Shown piece after piece: positions 22,431 to 37,300 of a DNA stretch of 64,000 nt. Position 1 is the stretch's first letter. Every line of letters starts with the position of its first letter. A program made the position numbers and the translations under genes. Under the pieces are notes generated by a model, which was not told where the DNA came from, ran no database searches, and worked only from the letters and a program-made list of their open reading frames with translations. The DNA lies in contig CM040741.1 of the NCBI GenBank assembly GCA_022829145.1, positions 62,371,047-62,435,046 of the forward strand. The letters run 5' to 3'. Source of the DNA: Albula goreensis (taxonomy: Eukaryota > Chordata > Actinopteri > Albuliformes > Albulidae).

Positions 22431-22760
22431 CTAGGGGCTAGGAAACGATGGTGGGCGTGCCTCCCTCTGGGAGGGGTGGAGAAACCTGACCCCACCCCCC
22501 ATCCCCCAACCCTTGCCCTTCCGTGAGAGCGCAGCAGGGGCGCCCTCCGCCCTCTGAAACCCAAGCCTCCGTCAGCGCCCCAGACAAAAGAGAGAGAGGA
22601 AAACACCGAGCAGCCATGTTTAGAACACCGTGGCACGCGCAACCGCGGGGGAATTCCTGTCAGTGGCAGAGTCCTGTCTGTAAGAGCAGAGAGCACTGCT
22701 GGACTCTGACCCTGTCAGCACCAGACAAACCACCCCCCACCCCACTGCCGTGAACAGCAG
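22431..22760. other. GC-rich, CpG-containing block
   Basis: G+C and CpG are clearly above the surroundings (GGGGCGCCC, CACGCGCAACCGCGG). It could be a small CpG island or a candidate first-exon region, but no transcription start or donor can be proven from sequence alone. Confidence 0.3.
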
Positions 22761-22880
22761 TCCCTGGGTAATTAAGTTTATCAGCTGGGACAGAGACAGG
22801 AGAGAGTGGAGGGGGTACAGTACATGCGCTAGCTCGCATTAGTGTTCCCACTGTATAAAAGCACAAGCACAAGCAAACGC

Positions 22881-22881
<1 letters not shown>

Positions 22882-22923
<42 letters not shown>

Positions 22924-22933
22924 CACACACACA

Positions 22934-22977
<44 letters not shown>
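22882..22977. repeat. CA microsatellite with interruptions
   Basis: About 96 bp of CA with breaks at 22921-22923 and 22933-22935. Confidence 0.95.
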
Positions 22978-22980
<3 letters not shown>

Positions 22981-24699
22981 CTAGGTATAAGCAAGCACAG
23001 CATATATGCTGTCATAATGCTGCATGGAATGCCCTCCCACGCGGTGACAAAAGGCTTTGGCCCGTAGACTGGGAACAGCTGTGCGTCTTTCTGGCCCGTG
23101 TGCGAGAGTCTCGACTCTGCAGGGCTAGAGCTTGTGCACTCTGTTCTCTGCATCCAAAGCCATGCGATTCAAAAAGCTTTTCCCGGCTCAAATCAAGATG
23201 GCTTAGCATAATGCCTCATTTGTATTAACTCAACTATATCAGAGCCTTCCTTATGTCATTTAAGAACTTAAAATGCTTTCTTTCAAACGGTTGTCTTTAC
23301 AGGGCAAAAATGTGAAAGCTCAAATCTCGGTTGATCATTGCAAAAATGAAAGCAATATATTGTGTTCCCATGCTCGTCATGAGGAATTTGTGATTAGCTT
23401 CAAAGGAAACAGAAAGTGCCTAAATGCTGACTGACAACATACATTCAGGCTTCCAGCATTGTTTATCAAAGAATTTAATCAAGACTCATCTGCAAAATGA
23501 AACTTGTTCCAATTATGCAACTATGTGTCCAGCCCTACTCAGTTGTACACAGTTATCCACGCAATGTGAAATACTCTTTCAAAAATTTCATTCAAATTGC
23601 CGTTCCCTTATTATCTGATCTGAACTTAAATGTTTATGTGATTAGGCACTTTGGGGGTAGGGGGGGAGAAGCCCTTTCCCCATTTTTTGGCATCCAATGC
23701 CAGAAAACTTCCTCTCAGATCTCTCACCCCCCACTTCCCTTCCTTCCACTCTGAACTTGGAGAACTCTTGCTGTTGGAAGGCCAGCATCCTGGGTCACTG
23801 GGATTTCCATGGCAACGGCCTGGGGAGTCAGCAGAGGGCATTAGCGCCGATGGTGGAGACACAGGGTCCCTGTACAGCGGACACAGGGGAACACCCTATC
23901 AGTGTCGGCATTCACATCAACACTATTTTCAGGGTCTGATCATCCTTCCTGAACCTCTCCCTCCCTTTGGCTTCACTATGTAGGTCTGTCTCTTTTCCAA
24001 GAGTTTTCTCCCTGTGAAAATGGCCACTGGCAAGCCCTGCATATCAATGCAAATGGAGCTGTACAGAATGAAGAGCAGCTGAATGACAGTTCTTGATGTG
24101 GGTGGTGGTTTGCATCGTACACACACAGGTGGAGCACAAGTACATGTAGGCTATCCCTGCTGCTCAGAGGAGAGACAGAGCGATTAGTTCGGGGAAACAC
24201 AGCAGGGCAATGCGTGTGTTTCTGGGTAAGTTCCCTGATCTTAGCCCTACAAGCCTACAAGGGGCCAGCATAATGTCGTTGAGTGTTTCGGGCTCTTGGG
24301 AGTCTGTGCGCTGGCATAGGTTTCTCGCAAATTGAAAGTCAACATCGACCTATGAAACACAAAGCCACTGAGGCTAAAGAAAGTAATGAAACCTCGAGCA
24401 AAGTGCACCAACTGCACATCAGGATTACACGACTCTCTGAGAGAGCAGTCATTTCGCTCGTCCCGCTCGGCGGAACTGAAACGTGACCCGACCCAGTTGT
24501 GGCAACGGCCAGCTCAGCAGGGTCCTTCGCAGGGATCCTGGCACTGCTAAATTTAGACTTTATTTATTTATTTCCAAAGATCAAATAAAAAGCAGAGCTC
24601 ACCAGAGCCCTATGCCTCAGCTGTGACCCTGGGCAGCCAGCAGTCTGTCTGTCCTGGGCCAGGGAGAGGGGTCCCGCTCACACTCCCTCACCTGACGTG

Positions 24700-24701
<2 letters not shown>
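22978..24701. other. Upstream non-coding stretch
   Basis: Unique sequence. I see no gene, SINE or long simple repeat. Confidence 0.55.

Positions 24702-24752
<51 letters not shown>
24702..24752. repeat. CA microsatellite
   Basis: About 25 CA units. A GA-rich tract follows at 24890-24958. Confidence 0.97.
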
Positions 24753-24754
<2 letters not shown>

Positions 24755-24889
24755 AGAGAAAAGCTCAACACCATCCTGGCTCAGTGAGCCATTTCTCTAG
24801 TGATCTCCAGGCCCAATCAGACCTCGATTGCTATCTCACACTCTACTCCGCCAGGCAAACCAAAGCGTGTGGTTATCAGAGCACGACGC

Positions 24890-24958
24890 AGAGAGGGAAC
24901 AGACATAGAGAGAGAGCTAGAGGGAGCGAGAGAAGTGAGAGAGAGCGAGAGAGAGAAT
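24890..24958. repeat. GA-rich purine tract
   Basis: Repeated GAGAGA and GAGCGAGAGA steps. Low-complexity. Confidence 0.8.
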
Positions 24959-26741
<1,783 letters not shown>

Positions 26742-26934
26742 CATTGAGTCACTTCCAACATGTCTGAAAGTTACTGCTTTCCAGATGCTGTGCAGTAGTA
26801 AGCCGTCCACTACACAGAGGCACATTCCCATTGAGGGTGGTTCTTTGAAGTTCAAACGTATAGTACAAAGAAGTAACACTAATATTAGCGTATCACAAAT
26901 AAAATTTCTTAAAGTGAAAGCGTAGCAACAAACC

Positions 26935-27120
26935 AGCAGTCCCCAGTCCTGATTCCAGACAGCTGCAGGGTGCCCTCAGCACTGAATTCAGTAAAAGCAT
27001 TTGATTCTTCAGTTCACTCACCTCACCTCACCTCAGGGTTTTGGGTCTGATTTTAAGCTGAGCCCGAAAAACTGACTCTGTGGTTGTCCAGGACCACTGT
27101 TCTGAGATCTGCATCTTGAG
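26935..27120. repeat. Interspersed repeat, MITE-like
   Basis: It starts with CAGTCCCCAGTCCTG and ends with TCCAGGACCACTGTTCTGAG, imperfect inverted ends like those of the 14855-15060 element though the interior differs. Assignment to a family needs a repeat library. Confidence 0.4.
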
Positions 27121-29569
27121 AAGGTACACATGTATCTGGATTAAGTGCCCCGGGTGTACGGTTTCGGGTTCAAGAGCCGGAACTTAAAGCTACTCAGAAG
27201 CACAAAGCTATCGAGTGAAAAGGTCGCGCCAGCCCTTGTGTAAAGTGCACTGGAAAGCAGCGACCTCATTGGGTTTGATTTCCCCTCTCCCACTCGTGGA
27301 CAGCATCCAGTTCCCCTCCTGCTGTCACGGCTGCCAGCAGGAGCTTCTTCAATCATTTAGAGGGGCAGGGATCATGTTCAGGAGACCAGCACACCACTGC
27401 TGCTGCTGCTCTGGCCTTTCGTCCCCAACACCCTGCTAATCCCTGCACCCCTCCATACCCCCTCAGCAAGCAGCTGCCCAGCCCAGGGTTTCTACTGATG
27501 GGGTGAGGAAATGGACCACATTTACCAATTCACCAGTTACCTACACTGTATTTACCTCGATATTGGTAAATGAAGGCCTGTGCTCTTCATCACGTATCCT
27601 CATGTTCTCGTTTTTAAAATGACATGTCAGAGAGCACCCTCAGCAGAGGCCATGGACTTATGCTGAATCAGCGAATGAAAGGAGCTTGATGACAGAAGCC
27701 ACACAGCTCGAGGATTTTTAAAATGATTATTTACAGATTTTCATCATTTTTCATACAACTAGAAATCTGCAATTCCAGTACCGCCATCTCCTGTCTGTTC
27801 TCAAACTGGCCCAGAATCCGCCAAGGGCCCGATGCGACCGAGGGGGCAGAACAAAACCCACACTGTTCCTATGGACGCGCGGTGAACTGGGTGCTGGGTA
27901 ATCTGATGTGCGCCTCCACTCCGTGTCATTTCCACCCAGGGATCACATTCGGACCTGTCCTCGTCGCCCCAGCGCCCAGGATCGCGCCGTGCCATTGGTC
28001 GGTTTACACCAGGCCCGCCCCTCCACGTACCATGGCCTCATTCAGTCACTCAACGCCTGTGCCAGTCCACAGCAGGAACAGGGCCCCACTGACACTGACC
28101 TTAACTGCCAAACGCAGGGCGCATCTCAGAGCGATAACTGGGGTCCCGTTCTGCCAACTGAAGCATGGTCACATGACATTTTTATGCATTCCAGAGACAG
28201 CTACAATCTCATTAACAAACAAGTTGTCCCTGGAAATATTAGTTTGCATAATTTCAAATTCTCATAACTGCATCTGCTCAAGGCAAAATGCAAAATCCCA
28301 CAGATTTTAGATTTTAAGAACTATTTGTGCAACAAATCAGGAAAATCAGAGATAAAGGAAGGATTCAGTGTGCTCCTGGAGAAGGGTGTGGACAAAACTT
28401 TGAGCATCATACTCACCTGAGAGGGAAAAGCTCCATGTTTAAGAACTACAGAGGGATAAAAATGCCATTGTGGCCAGTAACTGTTAATCAGTAAACCTTC
28501 ATCATGTCCATGAGAACATTAATAAAAGGTACAGTATTCAAATTCAAATAAAAATCAAACACTTTTGTTCTTGATCATTCTGAAAGTCCATTGCTGCTAA
28601 GTACCTACAAAAAACGATGATCAAGACAAGCAGGGATTGAGCTGTACAATATTATAATAAAATTAATGTAGTGGAGAAGATAAAATGATTAAGCAAGTAA
28701 TGGGATGAGAACGATAATTTCCAAACTGCACTGCATTCCTCAGTTTTTGAGAATAAGCAAATGTGGGAAAAGTGTCAGAACCAAACCTGTACCTTCGATA
28801 TAAAAAGTCTTTGTTACAACACTAGTTCTTGCGATGATTCACGTTTGTGATTTTGCCAGGCACTCATCTACTGTCACTATTATTGAATTATCATTAGCTA
28901 GACTGTATTTCTTAAGACTCCCTGGCTAATGGCTAATGGCAGTGAGGCCTGGGCCCCTCATTATCAGCATCTGGTGTTTATAAACCGCAGCGCACACACG
29001 CGATTAGCCAGGGGTCAGGGGGCCAAACAGCACTGCCCGACTGACCTTCAGCTGTCTGTGGAAGCTACTGTGCCACATTTCACCTTCCAAAACAACCAGG
29101 CCCCACAACACTAGTGCTGAAGAGCCACAGGGGTGCGTGCATTTTCGCTGTTACTCAGCACTTGCTTCAGCTGACCTGCTTTCTTGGGGGGTTTGTACAA
29201 GTTGCCGATTTTTAGGAGGAGCAAACACCCAGCACGACCCTGTGGCTTCTGAATTCAGAGTTTGGTACCCCCTGGTATGTTGATGCTGAAGCAAGTTCAA
29301 CAGACTGCGGTTTAAGTGGCAACCACAGAAACGTTAGTCGACATTATGAAAATTGTGTCAAGACCTGGGAAGCAAACAACTTTGGCAGTTAGTACGAGGT
29401 TGACAGCAAGTAAAACTGAAAACTCTGTACTTTCAACACAGGCATCAGTGATCCAAGAGCCAATGTTTGCTTCCGCCACTGTTTTCACATAGACTCTGTT
29501 CAAACGCATAAGTGCATCCCGACAGGTGATAATAGCAAGTCAGTGTTTGCCTCGGTGTGTTTCAGCAGT
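27121..29569. other. Upstream non-coding stretch
   Basis: The 27780-28110 part is GC-richer and open for up to 195 codons on the plus strand, but the translation has no recognisable domain. The rest is unique, AT-rich sequence. Confidence 0.55.
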
Positions 29570-29800
29570 GAAAAATATATTTACTTTTAGGCATTTTGTA
29601 GAACCCATTACCCAGAGTGACTCAGCACTGCTGACAGTTTTTTTTTTATACAATCCATTTATACAGTTATATATTTTTTTTTTACGGAAGCAATTGACAA
29701 CAGTACCCTTATCTGAGCACTGAACCAGCAGCCACGAAGTTAGAAGCCCAGCTCCCTGACTATTATACTACATTGCCTCCCTGCAACTATCAATTAATCT
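29570..29800 (-). mobile_element. tRNA-derived SINE, V-SINE-like, near full length
   Basis: On the minus strand the order is GGCAATGTAGTATAATAGTC (A-box region), GCTTCTAACTTCG, a degenerate B box (GCTGGTTCAGTGCTC), GGGTACTGTTGT, ACTGTATAAATGGAT and a tail GTCACTCTGGGTAATGGGTT that corresponds to the conserved V-SINE end. Short T runs (29639, 29673) interrupt it. Confidence 0.75.
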
Positions 29801-31829
29801 GGTCCATGGACAGCGTTAATAGGAGTCAACCACCTTGTTCATAAAAGCTAAAATTGTGACCATGTAGCTTCTTGTAAATAAATGCCAACACCCTCCAACC
29901 CAAGAAATATTGAATATAGTTACAAGGAGTATAGTTAAATAACTAAAGGCTGCTGTGGGTTCATTACATTTTCTGCACCAAAACCTGCAAGAAGATGAAT
30001 CATCCAGGATGGGCCCATCAGGCAAATAACTAATATCTTGCAAGCTCTATTCATTACATCTAACCATCCCAGATCCCCAAAAATAGCCTTGAAAATGAGT
30101 CTTTTCATGTCCCACAAAAAGAGATGCATGGGAGAAGTAACACCTGAGTATGACAGCAGAGCCTGCGTGATCTTTTCAGTCATGAAGGCATGATTAGGGT
30201 GTTTTTTTGGAGTCATGAAAGGACCTGATTAAACACTACGGTATTGTGAGAAGAATTTGCATTTTGGCTTGTTTGATCAAGACTTTGTGGAATATTTTTC
30301 CTCCCCTTTCCTTTTCCTGTTCGGGCCTGCTGGTCTCTTTTACCCACCGTTCTTCCAGCATTTCCTATGATCTGTGCTGCATAAATTAGAGCACCATCCC
30401 AAGAGAAATCCTCACAAAGCTCCAATTAGCTTTAGCCACAGCCTGGCAGTTGTCTCACTGCACAACCGCCGACTATGATCATTTGCGGAAACTACACTGA
30501 TTGCTAGAGAAAGCGGGCAATCTAAGCTGATGACAATAGACCTTAAGAGCACAGATCCCCAACAGGCTTGCATATGAGGACTGCCATCAGATTTTGGAAG
30601 AGAGGCACAGTCTCACCTCCAGATGCTTAATCTCCGGATAACTTTTCTCACCTCAGCTTTCTGCAATTTGACTGGCCGTAGATTTACCACTGTGGATTTG
30701 GTTGGCTTTGGCAGTTTACTATTTCACACACCCATTCATTCCATCATTGGACAGACCTTTGGTTTAAGAGCAAAGCACATCCAAAGAAACTGGGCAGAGT
30801 TATTCAACAATGGAGCTGACAAATGACAGCGAGAGAGGCATCAACAGGCACTTTGATACCACTCACCAAAAAAGAATAAATTAAAACAGGCGGCCTAAAC
30901 GCATCATTGTGAGTGAGGTCACCGACAGGTCAACAGCTACAGATTTAAAGCAGTTCAGCATAAAAATCGGCCTTGCAGATCCAAAAGCCCCACAGTTTCA
31001 GGGGGAACGAGAACTGTGCACAGCAGAGACGGCTGGAGCCCATCCATGGCTTTTTATAAATGTCAGATGAGGCCACAGTTCCTGCTACCCATGTCAGAGG
31101 GGGGACAGGACTCCGTTTGTGTTTATTTGTGCTCATTTACTGACAGCCATGGGCTCAAAATGAAGGGGTAAGAAGAGACCTGTTACTATGTTCTGCTTTA
31201 TCATGTTCTGTACTGAAAACTATTTTAAAATCTGTATAATATCCATTCCTAAGCTTTTATTTTGGGGTATTTTAGTTTGCCATGCAAGATTAATGGGAGA
31301 CTGCAGTCGGTTTGAAGATTATATGACAACAACCACCATCATCCCCCTTCCCCCCTTACCCAACTGAACTCATGAGAGCAGACCAGACCTCTGCGTGACT
31401 GGCAACCACTTCCTGTGAGACCATCAGCCAGTGCAGAGAAAGAAAGAGGGAGAGGAAAAGAGAGGAGAAAATAAGACAGAAGGGAAGAGAGAGATGAGAA
31501 AGAGAGAAGGGTGTTTGTCTCACTGTAAGCAGCTCTCATGGTTGTGTACAACATGTTTTCACTGAAAAGGGCTTTCAGCAACTTGCTTCACACCTTGAAC
31601 ACAACATGATGCCAACTCCACCCCTTTAGAGTCAACTTCAGCCGAGTTAACATGCATACATGTACAGAAACAGTTACACAGACGAATTCTGTGACAAAGA
31701 AACATATGAATAATAATTTCAATAATCCAAAATGAATATAAATATGCCTTTTGTACAGTCACCATTGGATTCACATTCAGTACAGGCACATGCTCATTGG
31801 CCTCTCACTCGTGTTCCAGTAAATGTATT
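29801..31829. other. Upstream non-coding stretch
   Basis: Unique sequence, including a purine-rich segment at 31436-31510. No gene was recognised. Confidence 0.55.
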
Positions 31830-32165
31830 TGACCCCTCCTCTCCCCTCCCCTCACCCCCCGCGCGCACTCGCAGCACCCGCGCCTTATCAATTATGAACA
31901 TGCTGCTTTATTTAGATGTCCTCTCTTACCACCTTTCCTCCGCCTTTTTGGAGAAAGGGGGCGGGGCTGCGAAGCCATAAATAGCATCCCTGTTTTAAAA
32001 AGCCCTCCCTCCTTGCACAGGGAAGTCATTAATTAAATATGAGATTAAGCCCCCGGTCTCGGAACCCGCCGGAGAGACGAAGGCCCCTCAGCCAAGCTGA
32101 GGATGGTACCGCTGGGATCCATAATGGCGGCATTAGGCTTAAATTATGTTTCCCACAGAGTGAGT
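31830..32165. promoter_or_regulatory. CpG-richer block with GC box, TATA-like and YY1-like motifs
   Basis: On the plus strand there is GGGGGCGGGG (31957-31966), CATAAATA (31976-31983) and ATGGCGGC (32124-32131, a YY1-type core), with CpG-rich CCCGCGCGCACTCGC just upstream. AT-rich homeodomain-like words (ATTAATTAAATATG) lie between. It could be an alternative or divergent promoter or a conserved enhancer. No transcript evidence is available. Confidence 0.3.
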
Positions 32166-34039
32166 ATGTGTGTGGGGGGGGCGGCAGGAAAACAAACTGC
32201 TCAAAGGTTACTGGATCTTGTGTTATGACTTCACCTTTCAACATGGAATGTTTGAAAAAGAAAAAAAAACTCCTTTTAAGAATAACTGCAACACAGCCTA
32301 GCAACTGGCAATCTGCATCTGCACCACAAGTATTCCACTGGAGCCAGCCCGGTTATTTTACTACATTGCTTATTATGGGATGCACTCACATGGGATGAAA
32401 TGATCCTCATTTCCAGAAGCCAACTGAGACTGCATGTGAACAACACAACACCAGCTCTGTGTAGGTAAAGGTGGCAGTTTTTTTCTGATTCTCTGAAAAC
32501 AGTTGGCAGTTTAAATAGCAACAGTACTTGTACTTACTCTTCTACACAATGCTTACTCATTGTTTATATTTGACAAATATATCGACCTGCCATAAAGACA
32601 TTTATGAAACTAATTATTTTAACTGCAACAAAAGTTATCACTACAAATAAAAACTATTTGAAGTACAATGATTTCTGAAAGTGACCAACTGAGAATAGAC
32701 AAAGAACCAATACTGCACACATTCCACTACTGCAATACTATGTATTACTTTATGAGACTGCCAAGTAGAATAGTTTAGTCTGGAAATATTGAGGTTTGGA
32801 CAGTAAATATAGGTATGCGTACAGCCAAATTTAAACATGTTTCAATTATGGGCTGGTATAAGAGGGTCGTAGTTTCTTTAAGCCAAGAAAATATCTCCCA
32901 AATTGAATTTAGGCTAGAACATTACAAATCCATGGTTATCAAAGCTCTTGGATATATTAATAGTCTGTGTATTGTTCATACAGCAACTAATTGTGCTTTG
33001 ACTATTTTTTTTGGAAGCTAATCAGCGTTCAGACGAGTGGCTGCTGCAGGAACAACAATCAAAGTCAAAGTAAAAGCAACCACATCACCACATCACTGAT
33101 GAGCTGGTCTCATTTTCGACTCAGATCGTGAGCTGGAATACTGGTTTCTACAGGCACACAACTATGTGAAACAGCAGCTCTGCAGTCGAACAACAGACTG
33201 TAAACTGAAAGCAGAATTTCTCCATTACAACGTTTCAGATCAGGGTGCAGTGCAGGACGGTGTCCTGGTTGAACCCTTGAAGAGATCTGACACCAGCCTG
33301 ACTAAATGAAAAGAAGGTCGAGTTGGTTGACAACAAAACCCAGTCATTGCAGGTGGGATGGGAAGAAACTGCAGACATAGCATGCAAAGAAGTATTTTCC
33401 CAGTAGCCATAAATATTTACAAATCCAAATATACATCAATGTCATTATGACCTCTTGCAAGGCATTCTACCGGCTTTAGCATTTTACCTTCAGCATTTGA
33501 GCACTCTGAGAATGAAGACCAGAAAAAAATGATTTAAAATGTCCTACAGGTTAATAGCAGCACAAGTAATTAACCTCTGAACTTACAAAAAAAGGAAATG
33601 GATTGAAACACAGATTCCATTTTGATAGACCTTTAACCACCTGAAACTACGGCTTCAGGACCTTCCCTGAGGACACCATTTCACTGTCTTATCGAGTCGG
33701 ACAATTCTAAGATGCACTTTAACTGGCATCAAAAGGTTCTGTGAGGTTACTGTATGAGATAAGTGGCCAGGCCAAGTCATTTTTCCTGGCTGTGAATGTC
33801 CTGTTTGTTTATCTCTAATCTCTCCAGACGACTTCAAAGTGCCCACTCAACCCAGGGCTGGCAGTACACCTTGGGCTGCCATCAGCTGTAGGCAGAGCAG
33901 GTGGAAACTGGAAGAGCGGAAAGTGCTGGAGGGCAGAAGGAGCCTTGCTTGCTGAAGCGAAACATGAGGGTGGGGGGCCTTATGAAGCTCTGGACTGGAC
34001 ACCATATCTGGTGGTAAATGCACTCCTGTTCTCTCACAC
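32166..34039. other. Upstream non-coding stretch
   Basis: AT-rich unique sequence. I see nothing else in it. Confidence 0.55.
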
Positions 34040-34392
34040 TCACTCCAACGCTCTCCGTCTTTTTCACACCCTCTATGCCCTCACTCAACCTCTCTCCATT
34101 TCCCTCTTTAATTCTCCCTTCCTCCTTAATCCTCTATCTTCCTCTTCCTCAATCCACCTCAATCTCTTGACCCTCCAACTCTTCCCTCTACTTTTCCTTC
34201 AGCAATCCCCCTCACACCCAACCCCCTCCATCCCTACACCCCTCTTTTCCCTCCATCCCTTCTCTTCCTTTCCCAGTGCCTTTCCCCCATCCCCCCTTCC
34301 TATTCTTTAGTTCCATTCTTTGCAACTCTTTCTCCATCCATCCCCACACCTCTCCATTCCCCCTTCCCTTCTCCTCTCTCCTGCCCTCCAGT
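34040..34392 (+). repeat. Long polypyrimidine tract
   Basis: About 350 bp almost devoid of G and low in A, made of CCCTCC, CTTCC and TCCATCC words, ending CCCTCCAG at 34385-34392. On the minus strand it is a purine tract. It resembles an overgrown splice-acceptor tract, but no exon is evident after it. Confidence 0.85.
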
Positions 34393-37300
34393 GCTGATGG
34401 GTGATAAGGGAGGAATCTGGGCTCCTGTTTTCTGTCAGATGGACACGTGGCACCAGCAGCCCCTCCCCCGCAGAGTAAGACGATACACTATTAAAAAACA
34501 AAAGAGTGTGAGAACACAGAGAGAAAAGGCTGGAGATTCAGTGGATCCTTCCCTCCCCCCCCACCCCTCCCGCTGTGGAGTGCTGGAGGGGGTTTCAACA
34601 CGCCCACACCGGTTTCAGTTCTCCACTCCAACACAAAGGGCAGTGGGAGATAAGCCAAGTGGCATTTGATGTTCTGTTAGTACAGTACCAAACCAAGCCA
34701 AGCCACATATTCTGTCATATAAAAAGACAGACACCTTTGAACCACTAAGCATGGGGTTCCTGGTTTCACGTTGCCAGGTTCCCTTCAATGAAAGGCTCTT
34801 TTTCTGTGATGGCCAAATGTGGATCTAACACACATATGAATACCTTCCTTTTTATATTGTGTTAGTGTTTATACATTTTTGACAGTCAGAATTCTTAATG
34901 GAGTGGTGATTTGTCTTAATTTGGCATCTGAGTAAATACTACCTGTATCTTCATCAGACCTGTACATAGTTAAAGCATTAAAAAAAAGCTACTTCTTCAG
35001 GACACCTTCCTTAAATATCATGCATATTTATTTTGAGAGTAGCTGTTTCTGAGAGCACCATAGCGAAGTAGCTCAGTGGTAACCTGGGCAGACACATTCG
35101 GGTCAGCCCCACATCTTCACACGAACTTGACTGTTGTATTTTCCTCTCACCGCTGATATCTGGGAAACATGATAAGTTGTGTTAGATTTCGTCCAGTGCG
35201 CCATTACGTCAGACGCCTTCAATCAAACCTGCTTTTGAGAAATACATGCTCTGGTACGTGGAACTCTCACTTCCTGATTAAAATCAGTTTCTTTTTTTTT
35301 GTCCTCAACGACTTGTGCTTTGCTTGTAGTGCAGTGTTGCGGTGGTGAAGTTAAAGAAACAATACGATAAGAGATACAGAAATATCTATGGAAATCAAAA
35401 AGACAGAAATATCAGTGTTGCTGCAATAACACGCTTGTTTCCCTGGCAGGTGCGTTCTGCTTGACAGGACCAGGAGATCAACTGATTCGCAAGAGTTTCC
35501 CCTAGCATGTGATTTTCTGCATGTTGGTGCTACTAATAGAGTCATTTCCCCATCAAGTGACAAAAACTATTCTGCCTGCTAACCACAAGCATCACACTCA
35601 CGCTGGCCTAGATTCACTACTTCCTCATAAATTTTAATACTCCAACCATCAAACAAATTAAGGTTATTCCAGGTAACACAACAAGTAGCGATCTGAGTAA
35701 TTACGACGGAGGGGTTGCAAACACGGCTGAAATAGGGTAAATTTGGTATCGGGTGGCCTTAATCCCCATTTAAAAACACTCCTCAAAATGGCAATTATAC
35801 TTAATTGCCATGTGAAGTTCATTCACACTATAAATAGAAAGAGAAATGATATGACCATATGTGCAACTGATATGGTCTGTTAAGGTTACTGAAAAAGGTG
35901 AACTGAACTTTATACACCCACTGACACCAAGGGTCACCTATGGTGTAAATACAAAGATACATGGCAAGAAATCTTTGATAACATAACATTTATAAATATA
36001 TTCCGTTTTACACAACAACATACAAACTGTGTTGATACATCCCAGTACTACATTGGTTGGGGTTCATTTCAAAACACAAGCTGTTTTAAAATGGCCTTTA
36101 AGTCGTTCAATTAGCTATAAACTGTATGAAAACAGACAATTTTTAGAACGCAGTAGACACGGACACAGTTTTGAGAACTTCTCAGAAAATCTGAATGCAG
36201 ATGACGGTGCTGTGGATTCCCACATATTTCCAGACAGAAGTGACTCACATTGGTATGGACAGACTGAGGTAGCCTAAATCAATACCCTCCTGATGTAACG
36301 CGAATTTTCAATGCTGACATGCTAAGTGGCAGCAAGTTCTGTTGACCACACTTGAGGAGACTGACAACAATTAAAAGTTAAAGCCTCAGCTGAATATTTT
36401 ATATCGGTTTAATTGTAATATCTTATGAAATAAAAATTTCATGAACCACAAAAGCACAAAGCCCTCTGCTCTGCCACACTATCGTGAAACTTACCAAGCA
36501 CAGGGAATATCAAGATACAGCTGCATAAGATGTCAAACGATATTGGAAACAACTTGTACAAGCCGTGGCTATGCGCATCACATAATATTCCAGTTTTAAC
36601 ACAGCTTAGCTGGAAACCCCAGCGATGACAGTGTTTGTCATAGTCCAGTGAGTCCAATGAGAAAAGCTGTCAACACTGTTGTTCTCAAGGGCCATGTATT
36701 TCAGCAGCACCTTCACATTAAATCAAAGGTGTCAACTGCTTTATGAAACGGGCCCATATAGGTACAGATTTCTGGCCCTGAGCTGAAGCATCTGATCTAT
36801 CAAGCTGAATCGGTAAAATAGCTCATACCCACACTGGAACTTCTCAGATGAGACTGGAGGACCTCCATTAAAATCTTCATGTAAAAAATGGGACAAAAAG
36901 ATACAAGTCTCCCTCATTTCATAAGGTAATCCACCTTACTGCTCTATTCAATGTTTTGGAGGAAGGGGCTTCCACTATGTCTGTGGAAACAGCAACACTG
37001 CTACCGTGCAGCTGCACTTAACCCCACAGTCTGGGCTGGATTCATGTGACCTGAGCTCTTTTCCCTGCAGCGGGACTAAGATTACTTTATAATTTGCGGT
37101 AGGCAAATTAAGTCCTTCAAGAAAGTCCAGCAATTGTCTCAACATGCCATGATGATCTGCTTGGGGTCCAGCGCTCTGTTATCATGTATGGCCCTCACCG
37201 TGTATTTTAAGCCAAACTGCCAATTAGACCTTGGAATACACTGCGCTGGGTGAAAGTGGTGGTAATTTACGACTGAGGATGGTGACACAAAGCCATAATA

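Noticed and set aside
22431-22760. erbin promoter and first exon
   Set aside because: The block is GC-rich but no start site, donor or match to a known 5' UTR could be shown, so it is kept only as a GC-rich block.
27723-28310. A 195-codon plus-strand open frame
   Set aside because: It lies in GC-richer DNA, has no recognisable domain, no splice or promoter support, and overlaps other open frames.
35060-35200. SINE copy with a GTAGCTCAGTGGTAAC A-box-like start
   Set aside because: No B box, body or tail could be aligned, so a chance match cannot be excluded.
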